A stretch of DNA of 64,000 nt from Gordionus sp. m RMFG-2023 (lineage: Eukaryota; Nematomorpha; Gordioida; Chordodea; Parachordodidae). Numbering within the stretch: the stretch's first letter is position 1; every line of letters begins with the position of its first letter. This document shows positions 11,994 through 22,376 of the stretch, piece by piece. The translations under genes and the position numbers were made by a program. The notes under the pieces are model-generated. The model was given only the letters and a program-made list of their open reading frames with translations. It made no database searches and had not been told where the DNA came from. The stretch is from assembly GCF_954871325.1 (NCBI RefSeq), contig NC_088776.1, positions 23,236,508-23,300,507 of the forward strand, given 5' to 3'.

Positions 11994-14052
11994 CAGGGAA
12001 TCGAACCGAACCCGGGTTTTTGGTGAAGAAAATCTGAACCCCGTTTATAAAATTTTCAAAACCCTGAACCGAACCCGTAAACCCTGGTTCAGTGTATTGT
12101 TTAAAATCATATAAGATATTTATATAATTGTAAATACAAATATTAATAATTTAATTGAGATTTTATAATATTTTCAAATTTCCAATTAAGTGAAGTATTA
12201 ATAAATTTTAAACAACTTTAATTCATTTAAGCCATTTTTAAATTTATTCCCAAAAATTCCTATTGGTGCTAATAAATTTTAAACAATTAAATTCATTTAC
12301 GCCATTTATTTTTAATTTATTCTCAAAGATTATTAATTAGAGGAAAGTGAACAAGTCAACGTAAAAATTATTATATTGGATATTGTTAATTTAACTTCAA
12401 TACTCCAGTGAAAAAAATGACGTTAGTACTCGGGTGGGGTTTAATAGATCCTAATTTCAAATGTATATATCCAGTTATATTCATTTTTATTTAATATTTG
12501 GATATAAGATAGAACTAACCTTAAACTTGATAAAATATTTATTTATTTTTTATTTTAAGCTTAGATTAAAGATGATGAGGATAATTATAATTTGTGCCAA
12601 AATTTTCTAAAAGCTTACTTTTTTTAATTTTCAAATTTAATCATGATAATTCATAATAAGGATCTTTATTCTTCAATAAAAAAAAATTACATACATTTTA
12701 ACATTAAAAAAATATAGAACATTGAAATATGTTAAATTTGACATGCAAAACATTTATTACATAAAACTTTAATGTGTTCTAAACATAAATTTATTTTACA
12801 TATTTGAAAAAATTTTTTTTTATTTTGATGGTTAGATTTAAAAATTTCAGCTAAATAAAGATATCCCATTTATGTCTTGAAATATGTTACATCAACTTCT
12901 TTAGTAGAACTTTCATATTGGTCAGTATTGTTGTTACATATAATTTTAATTTTTTCATTGGTATGATAAATAATATCTTCAATCATTGGTGTTATGAACA
13001 AGTCAAAACATTTTTCTGGAGTGTCAGCTTCTTTTCCTTATTCTTTTGCTCATGGTAGATGAATAACTAATTTTTTTGATGAGTTCTTATTCTTTGATTA
13101 TTAAAATCCTTTATCCACTTAGTTAACTTATTTTTTTTAGCTAATTTTAAAGAGAAATATACTATGGTAAATGATTTCATTTGCCTAAATAATATTAAGT
13201 TTATTGTCTTCAACTAATATTTCTTCATCTAATTCAGATTGTGTATCATGATCACTATCATATATAAAATCTTCATCCTCGCTATTAATTATATTGTCAT
13301 AATCACCTCAAATAAATAATATTACATCTTAAATAATTATATATTTAGTTTCATACTCTGCAAAAATCATTATAAATGATAAAAATAATTTGAGAAAAGG
13401 TCAGCTGGTGAAAAATAAAAAAACTCCACCAGAGAAAATCTTTACGTTTTTTTTCATATATCTCATTCAAAATATAAGATATTATAGTAGTATATATTTA
13501 TAAATAAATATCTTAAAAAATAACAAATTTACTCTGGTTGGGTCTCACAAACCCCAATCAGTCACAAAATGCTTATATCTTAAAAACTACTAAACCATAA
13601 TATATGAAATTTGGAATATAGATTCTAAGATATATTTGATGAAGCTACTGAAAAATCAAGATCATAATATTAAACCGTTTTTATGTAATATCATTTCTAG
13701 CATGCCTGGTTCATATACCCCACCAGAGTATTGAAGGGTTAAAGAAATACATTAAATAAAATTAATACATGATTATTTGTATTTTTAACTATATTTTGCC
13801 TATAAATAAAATAAAAAATGTAATTTTTATACCAAATCTATGTCTTGTTTTTAATTATGATTAAAATATAGAATATTTTTTTTATCAATTCTTAAACTCG
13901 AGCTAAACCCGTTACCAAACCTGGGTTCAAAAATATTTCACTGAACTGAACCCAAACCCACCTATTTTTTTAACCTTATTTCACTGAAGTGAACCCGAAC
14001 CCGCCTATTTTTTTAACCTTAAACCGCAAAAATTGCTGGGTTCACATCCCTG
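11994..14052. mobile_element. 2.06-kb hAT-type element with perfect 8-bp TSD, inserted in piggyBac
   Basis: The termini CAGGGAATCGAACC and CAGGGATGTGAACC (inverted) bound the element. Sub-terminal GAACCCGAACCC motifs lie at 12005-12090 and 13900-14045. The flanks AGTAAAAA at 11986-11993 and 14053-14060 are identical. Joining the flanks gives continuous piggyBac sequence. I could not read a convincing transposase inside; the minus strand at about 12880-13310 is only partly open. The perfect TSD and intact TIRs make it younger than its piggyBac host. Confidence 0.85.
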
Positions 14053-14568
14053 AGTAAAAATATCTTGGCATTTCTCAGATAGCTAAGGGATTGATGATGG
14101 TTGGAAAGGGAAATGATCAAAAATAAAGTAAACCAACTTAGAAAATTAAAAAGAAGGAAATGAGTTTTCATCTAATCACAAAAGATGTAATAATACAAGG
14201 CATTGGCGTCAGCTAGTAAGCAAAGATGTAAGAAATGCATAAATGGTTATTCCAGATTAGATTGTATAAAATGTAAAATATCTGTTTAAATAAAAATCAC
14301 AATTTATTCCTTAATCATTCAAAATAAATTGTATATTTTTTTTGCATATAAATATCCTAATGATAACAATAAATAATAAAAAAAAGTTGAAAATGTGTGG
14401 TTTGCATCTTGTTTAACTATTTTTTTGTCCAATGAAAAAAGTCAGATACAAAAGGGTTAACACTAGTGATTACTATGAAAATAATATAGAGAGAGTGGGG
14501 GGGGGGGTGTAATAACATTAATTTAGTGATAAAAAATATCTATACATTATCAATAAAAAATAATTTAG

Positions 14569-14967
14569 GCCTTATTAGAAACCTCAATAACCAGGGTTGT
14601 ACTTCCAATACCCATATTGATATTTCCACCATTGATCATGACATATCTCACAAATAAGTTTAAAAGAAATAATAATACATCTTATATTTATATTAGAAAA
14701 TTATTTGTTAAACATCGTAATTTCAAATTCCCTATAAATGTATGTGTAATTACTATATGTTTTACATTTGCTTTGCCTTTAGCTATAGCTATTTTCCCAC
14801 AAATTTCAAAGGTACATTATTTTAATAAATATTTTATATTGAAATATTAGATTAATAAAAAGTATTTGGAAGCTAATTGGAGGAATGTCAATAAAAATAT
14901 TCTATACAATAATAAAGCACAGGATATATTAGAAGATTCTTATGTTTATTTTAATAGAGGATTATAA
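14569..14967 (+). CDS. SFXN5-like: Sideroflexin-5-like mitochondrial carrier, exons 6-7 and stop
   Basis: Exon 6 (14569-14811) encodes ALLETSITRVVLP-PILIFPPLIM and, further on, FALPLAIAIFPQISK, closely matching the last two membrane segments of vertebrate SFXN5. Exon 7 ends in SYVYFNRGL-stop at 14965-14967, equivalent to the family ending VVYNKGL. Intron 6 is either 14812-14862 (51 bp) or, using the earlier AG at 14849-14850, 39 bp; both keep the frame and differ by four residues. Total length is about 397 or 401 residues against about 340 in vertebrates. The stop lies 11 bp from that of the convergent Tudor gene. No AATAAA follows closely; ATTAAA at 15018-15023 is the nearest candidate poly(A) signal and would place the 3' UTR inside the Tudor gene. 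Confidence 0.93.
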
Positions 14968-14978
14968 ATTTATATGAA

Positions 14979-16068
14979 CTATTTATTTAGCATAGAATAT
15001 TCAATTATATATCCAGTATTAAATATTTGCTTTTTAATATGCAATATAGTTTTCAATCTAATAAAATTATAGTCACATTCTTCAATCTGAAATGTTTAAT
15101 TTATTATAATTATTTAATATAAATTACTTTATTGTCTAATATAGATTTAATTGTATCATTTATTGATTTTTGAATAAATGGTTCTAAATTTTTTCTAAAA
15201 TAAAATTAAATTTTGTTTATATATAGATGGAATACTCAAAATCATCTTTAGAATAAAGAGTTACTAGATAATATCCCTTGCTATGATGCATTTCTAATTT
15301 CATTTCCATTAGTTTTTTTGATGAAAGTATTTTGTAAAATAAATCATTCACTTTTTTATAATTGGTTTCATTCTTATATTTAAATTTTTATTTAAAAATT
15401 TAATTAATAAACTACTTTAACATCTAACCCAAAAAGAGAGCATGGTATTAAATATGGTGGATACTTATTTATATTATATGGAATTTCTTGTTTAATAAAA
15501 ATAGGTTGATCTAAATTTTCTTCCATATGTTCAATATTACCATAGTCAATAAAAAATATTGATAGAACTTTTGAACTCAGTGAACTAAATATATGATAGA
15601 ATTTTTAAACAATTTAATTACCTTGTTTGTTTAATGTCTAATAATAAGCCTCTACCCCATTTTTTAACATGTTCATTTGAATTAAATGCTAATACCAAAT
15701 TATGATTATTGTATAAATCTTTATATAATAAATCATCGTTTTGTGAATCTAGAGCAATTATGTTTGTTGGCAATTCTTCATCTTGGGAATTTTTATGAAA
15801 TAATCTTTTATTATAATTTTCCTTAAATTTATGTCTTGGAAATTTAAGGTTATTCTGTGAATCTACTCTTTCGCGTTTAACCTTTTCATAATTTTTTAAA
15901 CAATATACATGAACATCTTCTCTAAATTTGATAAAGTTTTTAATTAAGTCCTCTATAAATTAAAGAAGTATATTTATATAATAATATTTCAATACCGGTG
16001 CCATGTATTAAAAAGAATTCATTAATTGAGTACATACATGATACGAGAGCATATGTCTTTTCACTCAT
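14979..16068 (-). CDS. Single-Tudor-domain protein, six exons, 294 residues
   Basis: Exons on the minus strand are 16068-15996, 15952-15622, 15584-15416, 15372-15236, 15194-15128 and 15086-14979. Introns are 43, 37, 43, 41 and 41 bp, all GT..AG with phases that add up to one open frame. An extended Tudor domain is visible. An N-terminal SN-like strand (ALVSCMYSINEFFLIHG, residues 7-23) comes first. The core at about 112-190 holds KKWGRGLLLDI and then VLSIFFIDYGNIEHMEE (FIDYGN, 146-151, part of the aromatic methyl-arginine cage). PPYLIPCSLFGL follows, then a helical C-terminus to SMLNK-stop. Such proteins usually bind methylated Piwi or other RNP proteins in germ cells. The start is the first ATG after an in-frame TAA. 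AATAAA on the minus strand at 14950-14945 is a likely poly(A) signal. Which TDRD subfamily it belongs to is not clear. Confidence 0.9.
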
Positions 16069-16115
16069 GATAATTTGAAATTTAAGAATTTGAAAATTTT
16101 AAATTGTGGTTAAAA
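16069..16115. promoter_or_regulatory. 47-bp spacer between divergent start codons
   Basis: The Tudor gene reads left from 16068, and a small open frame reads right from 16116. Only 47 bp of very AT-rich DNA separate them, so both 5' UTRs and promoters would be shared or would overlap the other gene. This is inferred from position. If the small frame is not a gene, this is simply the Tudor promoter region. Confidence 0.3.
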
Positions 16116-16252
16116 ATGGCAATAATTTTTTTACCTGACGAGAAAATAAACGTCAATATTGATGTTTTGACAAAAATGATTGATCAAGTTGTTTGTAAAA
16201 TTTATAAATTATTTTTTGATGTTCGTAAAATGAAAGAACATAATGCTGCTAG
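16116..16252 (+). CDS. Possible small gene, cut by a hAT element
   Basis: ATG at 16116 opens MAIIFLPDEKINVNIDVL...RKMKEHNAA. The sequence looks helical and less AT-biased in composition than nearby non-coding DNA. The hAT element at 16253-18654 interrupts it. Reading across the duplicated target (GCTGCTAG or GCTGTTAG) the frame would end after VSAILQ, about 50 residues in all. No family was recognised. Alternatives are a chance frame, or a 5' exon whose continuation beyond 18663 is spliced differently. Confidence 0.35.
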
Positions 16253-18654
16253 AAGGCGCGTAACCAATGGGGGGGGGGAATTTTCCCTCCCATCGCAAAT
16301 TTGACTGTTTTCATAAATATCATTTTAAGCTAATAAAATTTTTACCCCCCCCCCCCCCCCCCACTCCTACCCCCAATTAAAATTTTACAAATATTTGAAT
16401 ATCAATTTTCCAACATAAAACCTATTTTTATAAATAAATTTTTAATTTCCTTTCCTTGTGAGTACATTAACATTATTCAAAAATATTAATAAAATAGAAA
16501 AATTTTTAGTCAAAGAGATTGAAATTAAACGGTAATTTATTACTATTATATATAATTATTTTATTAAATTCAAAATTATTATGTAAAGGAATATATAAAT
16601 CCTTGCTTAGCCATGAGGCCAATTATTTATTAAAAACAATACCATTGAAACACATAATTATTTTAAGCAAATAAATTTATTTAGAACTTTTATAAATATC
16701 CGCTAACTTTTAATGAATAAATAAGTTTAATCTTAAAAAAAAATTTTAAGATAAATACTCATTTTAAAAGAGAATTTGCTCAAAGAATAAGAGTTTCTAT
16801 TCGAGAACAGCGAACTCTATATATATAAGTATGAAAAAATTGTATCTGTAAGTCGGCTCAAACTGCTCATTGAGCCGCTCGAGACAGCCGTTTTTACGAC
16901 CAAAAACTCGAGTCGCGGCTTAGCCATTTAACAACACTAGTTAAAATTAATAAGTATTTTTATAATATTTTAACTATTAATAAATATCTATATTTTTTTA
17001 AATAATTTTCATTTTTACTTCCATTTCGTAGAATAGAAGAAATAGAAATACAAAAGTTAAATAAGGCAGAGCATGAAAAAAAAGTGATGTGTCGTCAGAA
17101 GCGATATCATTATTGAATTCAATTGATCAATCAGAGTTTATCATTGGTGTTAATTTCATCAATAAATTATTTTCCTATAGCTCACTACTTTGTAGAAATT
17201 TACAAAAACCAAATTTAGATTTAGTTCAGGTTATTGATTTGGCGGAAAATATATATGAACAGGTAAATACAATAAGAATGAATGTAGATGAATATTTTCA
17301 TAATATTTTTTTATACGTTGAATCGAAGGCTAAATTTTACGATATAAAACTAATTAAACCTCGTCTAGCACCTAGGCAATTATTGAGATGTAAAATAAAT
17401 ATTGGCTCAACTGAAGAATATTATAAAATATTCATTTTCATCCCATTCTTAGATACTTTTTTATCGCAAATAAAAGTAAGGTTTTTAGATAAAAAAAACA
17501 AGTCTTTAGCAATCTTTAAATTTTATTACCTAAATATCCTTCTTCGTTTTCTAATGCCACTATTGGTTAAATTAAATATTTAGCAAAATTTTATTCCTAT
17601 GATATTGTTACTGAAATAAATTTAATCAGTGAATTCGAATTGTGTTATAAATATTTACTACGTTTAGCTATTTTACCTTAGCATGCTATTTATGCGCTCA
17701 ATCGGTGTAAAAAAACCTTGGCTCAATTTCCTAATATTTTGAAGTTGTTTTATATTCTTGCATGTTTGCCTATTACAACATGTAAGAATGAAAGGACTTT
17801 TTCCAACTTGAGAAGGTTGAAAACATATTTACGAATACTTCCGAATCTCGGCTAAATGGGTTAGCTCTGTTAAATATCCACAGTCCAACGACAAACGAAA
17901 TTCTTGATGAATTGGCAACATTCCCAGGAAAATTATAATTATAGTATTTAATAAAAAAATTTGTTATTGTATTTGATGAGAAGTTAAAAAAAACTTGTTA
18001 ATATTTTCTAGTCAATATTTTATACACACTACTATTAGTATTTTCAATAAAAAAATTATATTCTACTTATATTGTATGAGAATTTAAGGTGAGGCTAGTT
18101 TTTATAGCAAATTTTATTAATAAAATGACATTTATTTCATTTCAACTTTACATTTAAAAAAACTTTATTAAATATAATATATATACCTAACTTAAAATAA
18201 TAAAAAATAGGCTTGTAATATCCAAAGGCACGAATTAGTAAATAATAGTTAAAAATAGAAAATATAATAGTTAAATTAGAAATATAATAGTTAAAAATAG
18301 AAATATAATAGTTAAATTAGAAATATATTAAAAATAGGAATATAATAGTTAAATTAGAAATATAATAGTTAAAAATAGAAATATAATAGTTAAAAATAGA
18401 AATATAATAGTTAAAAATAGAAATATAATAATTAAAAATAGAAATATAATAGTTAAAAATAGAAATATAATAGTTAAATTAGAAATATAATAGTTAAAAA
18501 TATAAATATAATAGTTAAAAATAGAAATATAATAATTATTAAATTATGAATAATTTAATAGAATAGCTAAAACATAAGGTAAAAAGGGTTTGGGGGCGAA
18601 GTCCACAAAAAAATCCCCCCCCCCCCCCATACGAAAATTCTGGATACGCCACTG
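16253..18654 (+). mobile_element. 2.4-kb hAT element (family A, ZMYM6-like transposase) with TSD
   Basis: The TIRs are AAGGCGCGTAACCA at the left and CAGTGGCGTATCCAG at the right (inverted). The flanks GCTGCTAG (16245-16252) and GCTGTTAG (18655-18662) agree at 7 of 8 positions. The transposase relic includes an open frame at 17089-17583 (KLFSYSSLLCRNLQKPN, EYFHNIF, KLIKPRLAPRQ, ... FIPFLDTFLSQIKVRF). It continues near 17740-17930 with LACLPITTCKNERTFSNLRR and LALLNIHSP, the hAT dimerisation block of the ZMYM/DUF4371 type. The gene is broken. Long C and G runs sit inside both ends. It carries a fragment of the TAACAACACTA family (to 16939) and a minisatellite at 18230-18545. Fragments of sister copies occur at 53508-53860 and 59100-59216. 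Confidence 0.88.
18230..18545. repeat. Minisatellite, unit about 20 bp (AATATAATAGTTAAAAATAG)
   Basis: About 15 head-to-tail units of AATATAATAGTTAAAAATAG, with TTAAATTAG variants in some, fill this stretch near the 3' end of the hAT element. It is not CRISPR: there are no unique spacers, only a drifting tandem unit. Confidence 0.85.
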
Positions 18655-18662
18655 GCTGTTAG

Positions 18663-20435
18663 CGCTATATTGCAATAGTTACGCTGTAAATTTTTATATG
18701 AAGCCGTGCATATGCGTGATGCAATCTCCCTTTTTTAATGAAATAATTTTATACAAAAAATGATTGTCTAGTAGCATCTGATTCGATTTATTCTATTTAT
18801 TTTTGAAAAATCAAGTTTCATGATACTTATATACAAAATATTACAAATGCGGATCAGCCTGAAGATGATGGCATATAAATATTTATTTAGATGCCGTATG
18901 ACTAAATCACTTTTTAACTATGCCTAGAAAATATTGGAAGTTTTATTGTCTATTTTATTAATGTAATTCAATTATTAACTCGTTGGCATATCGAAACGAG
19001 TTATTATTCTTGGTTTCAAATTATGGGCATATTCAATTTATCATCCTCTCCACCTTTGGAGCAAATGATTATATTTTTAAATAATAAAATGTTAATATTC
19101 TTATCTTATTTATTTTTTAAAGAGCAACCTTTTTTCCCCTGACCGCTATTCGTTAATTTAAGTATTTTTGGTTTGTTATTTTTTATAAATATTATATCGA
19201 TAGATATATTTAATATTTAAGAAAATTTCTACCATTTCTTTTATTGATTTTATTCTATCATCAATTTATTTTTTTTTCCTTTAGGCTGAGCTGTAATGAT
19301 TTTTTTTAAAGGGAAATTTTTTCCTCATAAAATGAACTTATATAAGTCAATCATAATTTTATTGTTTTTATTGAACGGCGCAAAATGAGAGAAAATGAGG
19401 CTAAAAGTATGATATCAAACTTTTTTTAATTTAAAATTTTTCAAGCTGTATTTTTATTCGGCTTTTTTCTTAAAAGTATTCTAGCTGCCTTATAAGTATA
19501 TTACTTTTCGACTAAATAACTAAGATTAAATATACTTTTCTGCCAATTTTATTATCATATGGAAAATTATATATAATTGAAATAATAATTAAAAAAATAT
19601 ATTGCATATTATATTTATAATGTAATTTACACTATATTTCAGTGACATTGAATGACTGAATAAAATTATTTATTTCTAGATTGAATTCTCTAGTTATTTC
19701 TAATTTTTACATATTTATAACAAAAAGTTCGATATGAGCATCAAATGAAAATATTTTATGACTGCAATGTTAATAATTGCTCTAAGTGGGTGACACAGGC
19801 CTTAGAAGTCTGGATTATTTAATTTTTAATCCTTTTTATAACATAATAAGATATTGCAGGGGCGTCGCTAGCCTTTACTACTGGGGACACAATTCTACCA
19901 TTGAGTGGGAACTCCATCAAACCTTAGAAAACGTATCCAATGCATTAATTGTCGTCCACTGTTTGGCAGTAATTTACACTATTGACAGGACGAGTTTAAT
20001 TATAGTGAGATGGCGGTATCTTGGTGAGAGTAAAAGAATGGTTGGAAGGTAGAAATAAATATAATGGCGATATATTAATCATTTCTAATATTGACAAGAA
20101 GTAAATAAATAAGAAAATATTATCAGTAAAATTTGTGTTTTTTCATAGAGATTTCTATAGTGATTAATTTATTTGTTATTGTATTTTGTGGTTACTTTGG
20201 AATGAATATGAATTCTAGAAACAGAAATAAATATTAAGAGGATACAATAATAATCTGTTGATGGTGGTTATTATCGTTGCGTTTACACATTTCATAAAGT
20301 GCAAAATTTTGAACGTTAAACATAAGCTATTTTCTAAGCTAATTAAGCTTTTTTCAAGTTACAAATTGATAAAAGTATGTGTAATGTTAAAAGATATAAT
20401 AAAAAAATAAGTCTAGTTTTTGCTAGTAAAAGAAA
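18663..20435. other. AT-rich DNA without recognised genes
   Basis: The only notable item is CAGGGGCGTCGCTAGCC at 19857-19873, which looks like a hAT-type terminal inverted repeat. I found no partner end. The open stretch 19786-20052 spans that terminus and shows no family motif, so I do not call it a gene. Confidence 0.4.
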
Positions 20436-20439
20436 GTGA

Positions 20440-22150
20440 TAATTATAAGATTTAGCCTTAATTTGTTACTGTTACATATTTGTAAATATTAACTTTTATT
20501 TTTATTATTACTCAATTTATATTACTATTAAATTGATAATATGAGTTTGCAGCTATGTTTTATAATCTTAATTGATTTACATTTTATAAAAATATATATA
20601 AAGCTCATGAGAAAATTACATTTGTATCAGTTAATTTTACATTATATTCAATTTAGTTAATTTTATATAATAATCAAACTGTTTTTTGCTTGATAAATTA
20701 AATCCTTATATTTAAATTAAGATAAATCTCTATTAATTCTCTCAAGACCGACGTCTAATATTCTATTTTAGGCAAGACTTTTCCCCGTTGTCTTTATGGT
20801 GGTGGATAGGGGCACCAGCTTATTGGAAGTTGGTGCGGAGACTGTAAACAACCTATGCGCGCCTGGTATGGGTCTGAAGATTAAGAGACGTTTTCAAGAG
20901 ACTGGATACAACCTTTGCGTTTGGTATGAGTCTGAAGATGAAGAGAAGGTTGTGAAAAGAATGATTCATTTTTCTAGATATTAAAAAATTTTATATTCCT
21001 ATAATTGCGAAAAATTTTGTAAGCACATTTTTGTTTTCTCATAATTGTGAAAAATTTTGTAAGCACATTTTTGTTTTACAATCAAAACAGTTTTTAAAGG
21101 CTTTGATATTTAATTTTTTTTGTTTAACATTTAAATTAAATTTTTAATAACAATGATTAGCATTTAAAGTAATACATTACTGGATTGTGGTGTTGTAATA
21201 ATTAAATTAAAACCAGTATTGGTTATTATTATTATATTATTTCAATTAATATAGTGTAAGTTATACCTTTCTTATATATGTCTAAGTCAAGGGTATAACT
21301 ACGAAAAAAAGATTCTATTTTTAGCTTCATTAACCATATATAGTGTAATTGATATATAATTACGAAAAAGAACTATTATGGATAGCTACTAGCACAATTA
21401 TAGTGTAAATTATACCCTTCTTATATATGTCTAAGTCAAGGATATAATTAAGAAAAAGAACTATTATGGATAACTACTAGCACAGTTATAGTGTAAATTA
21501 TACCCTTTTTATATATGTCTATAAGTCAAGAGTATAATTAAGAAAAAAAAATATTGCATTGCTAATTTGACCACTCCCCACTCCCCTGACAATTTATTGA
21601 TTTGTTTGTGTACTAATTATTGTTATTTAACTATATCTCCCAAATATATTCTTCTCAATTTTTTATAATATCTGTGTCATATCATACATACCACGTAATA
21701 CAAATGATTAATTCTTGTTATTATATTTTATCACCTACTTTCCCCAATTTTTATGATTGTCTTTCAAAATTAATTCCTATTACCATTTTTTCCCCGATAC
21801 TAAATTTTATTTTTTTGGGAAGTGATGCGTGTTACATATTTGTAAATATTAACTTTTATTTTTATAATTACTCAATTTATATTACTTTTAAATTGTTAAT
21901 ATTAGTTTGCAGCTGTGTTTTATAATCGTAATTGATTTACATTTTTATAAAAAATTTTTTTATATATAAAGCTCATGAGAAAATAACATTTGTATCAGTT
22001 AATTTTATATTATATTCAATTTAGTTAATTTTATATAATAATAAAACTTGTTAATCCTTATATTTAAATTGAGCTAAATCCCTACTAATTCTCTCAAGAC
22101 CGACGTTTAATATTCTATTTTAGACATGCCTTTTCCTCGCTTGTCTTTAG
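20440..22150. repeat. 330-bp direct repeats flanking tandem-repeat arrays
   Basis: The segment 20464-20800 (from GTTACATATTTGTAAATATT through CTCTCAAGACCGACGTCTAA to the GTCTTTA at its end) recurs in direct orientation at 21829-22150, 1.36 kb downstream. Between the copies lie three tandem arrays. A 60-bp unit at 20839-20945 is repeated about 1.8 times and encodes a 20-residue repeat in an open frame 20796-20984. A 41-bp unit is doubled at 20998-21070. A unit of about 88 bp is repeated about 3.7 times at 21251-21550. The layout could be one larger tandem duplication or an unclassified element with terminal direct repeats. Confidence 0.6.
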
Positions 22151-22376
22151 TTATAGAAAGAATAAAGTGTTATTTATAAAATATTTCAGAGCAAATTGTC
22201 TAATTTTTATATTCAAAGTTCTGTCAAACATTTTATTATATTATTTTATAACAAATATATTGACAAATTTTGAATAGTATTTAATAAATATATTGCAAAT
22301 TTAAAAAAATATATATACAGCCCTTTAAATTCAATATTGCAGCGAAAAATAATAAAAGATTTTAAAGCTTATACGC

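Larger units (their letters stand above)
10425..14300 (+). mobile_element. piggyBac transposase relic carrying two nested insertions
   Basis: Plus-strand frames give piggyBac blocks in order. First, near 10770-10900, LTRNRLLELRKCFHINDN and NYDKLFKLRPFL. Then SIDEMLAPFKGR and SSGMLYDF to about 11045. After an inserted MITE come DNGFIIVGNVRSN-L-SGC near 11580-11640 and GVDLRDML near 11870. After an inserted hAT, the Cys-rich tail RCKKCINGYSRLDCIKCKI appears near 14227-14280. The tail is the C-terminal zinc-finger-like domain of piggyBac transposases. The gene carries several breaks and is dead. Its TTAA-flanked ends were not identified. Confidence 0.82.
2625..14568 (+). other. 11.9-kb intron of the sideroflexin gene
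   Basis: The donor GTATTT at 2625 follows SQLASQK. The acceptor AATTTAG at 14562-14568 precedes ALLETSITRVVLP, which continues the family alignment without gap. The other introns of this gene are 40-51 bp, so this one is about 250 times longer. Nearly all of its length is explained by transposon debris: repeats, tRNA-like SINE heads, MITEs, Tc1/mariner, several hATs, and a piggyBac with two insertions in it. Confidence 0.9.

Noticed and set aside
18230-18545. CRISPR-like array
   Set aside because: The repeats are contiguous 20-bp units with no unique spacers, in animal DNA. It is a minisatellite.
19786-20052. 88-codon frame as a gene
   Set aside because: It runs across a hAT-like terminus (CAGGGGCGTCGCTAGCC) at 19857 and has no motif, so it is probably chance in transposon-derived DNA.
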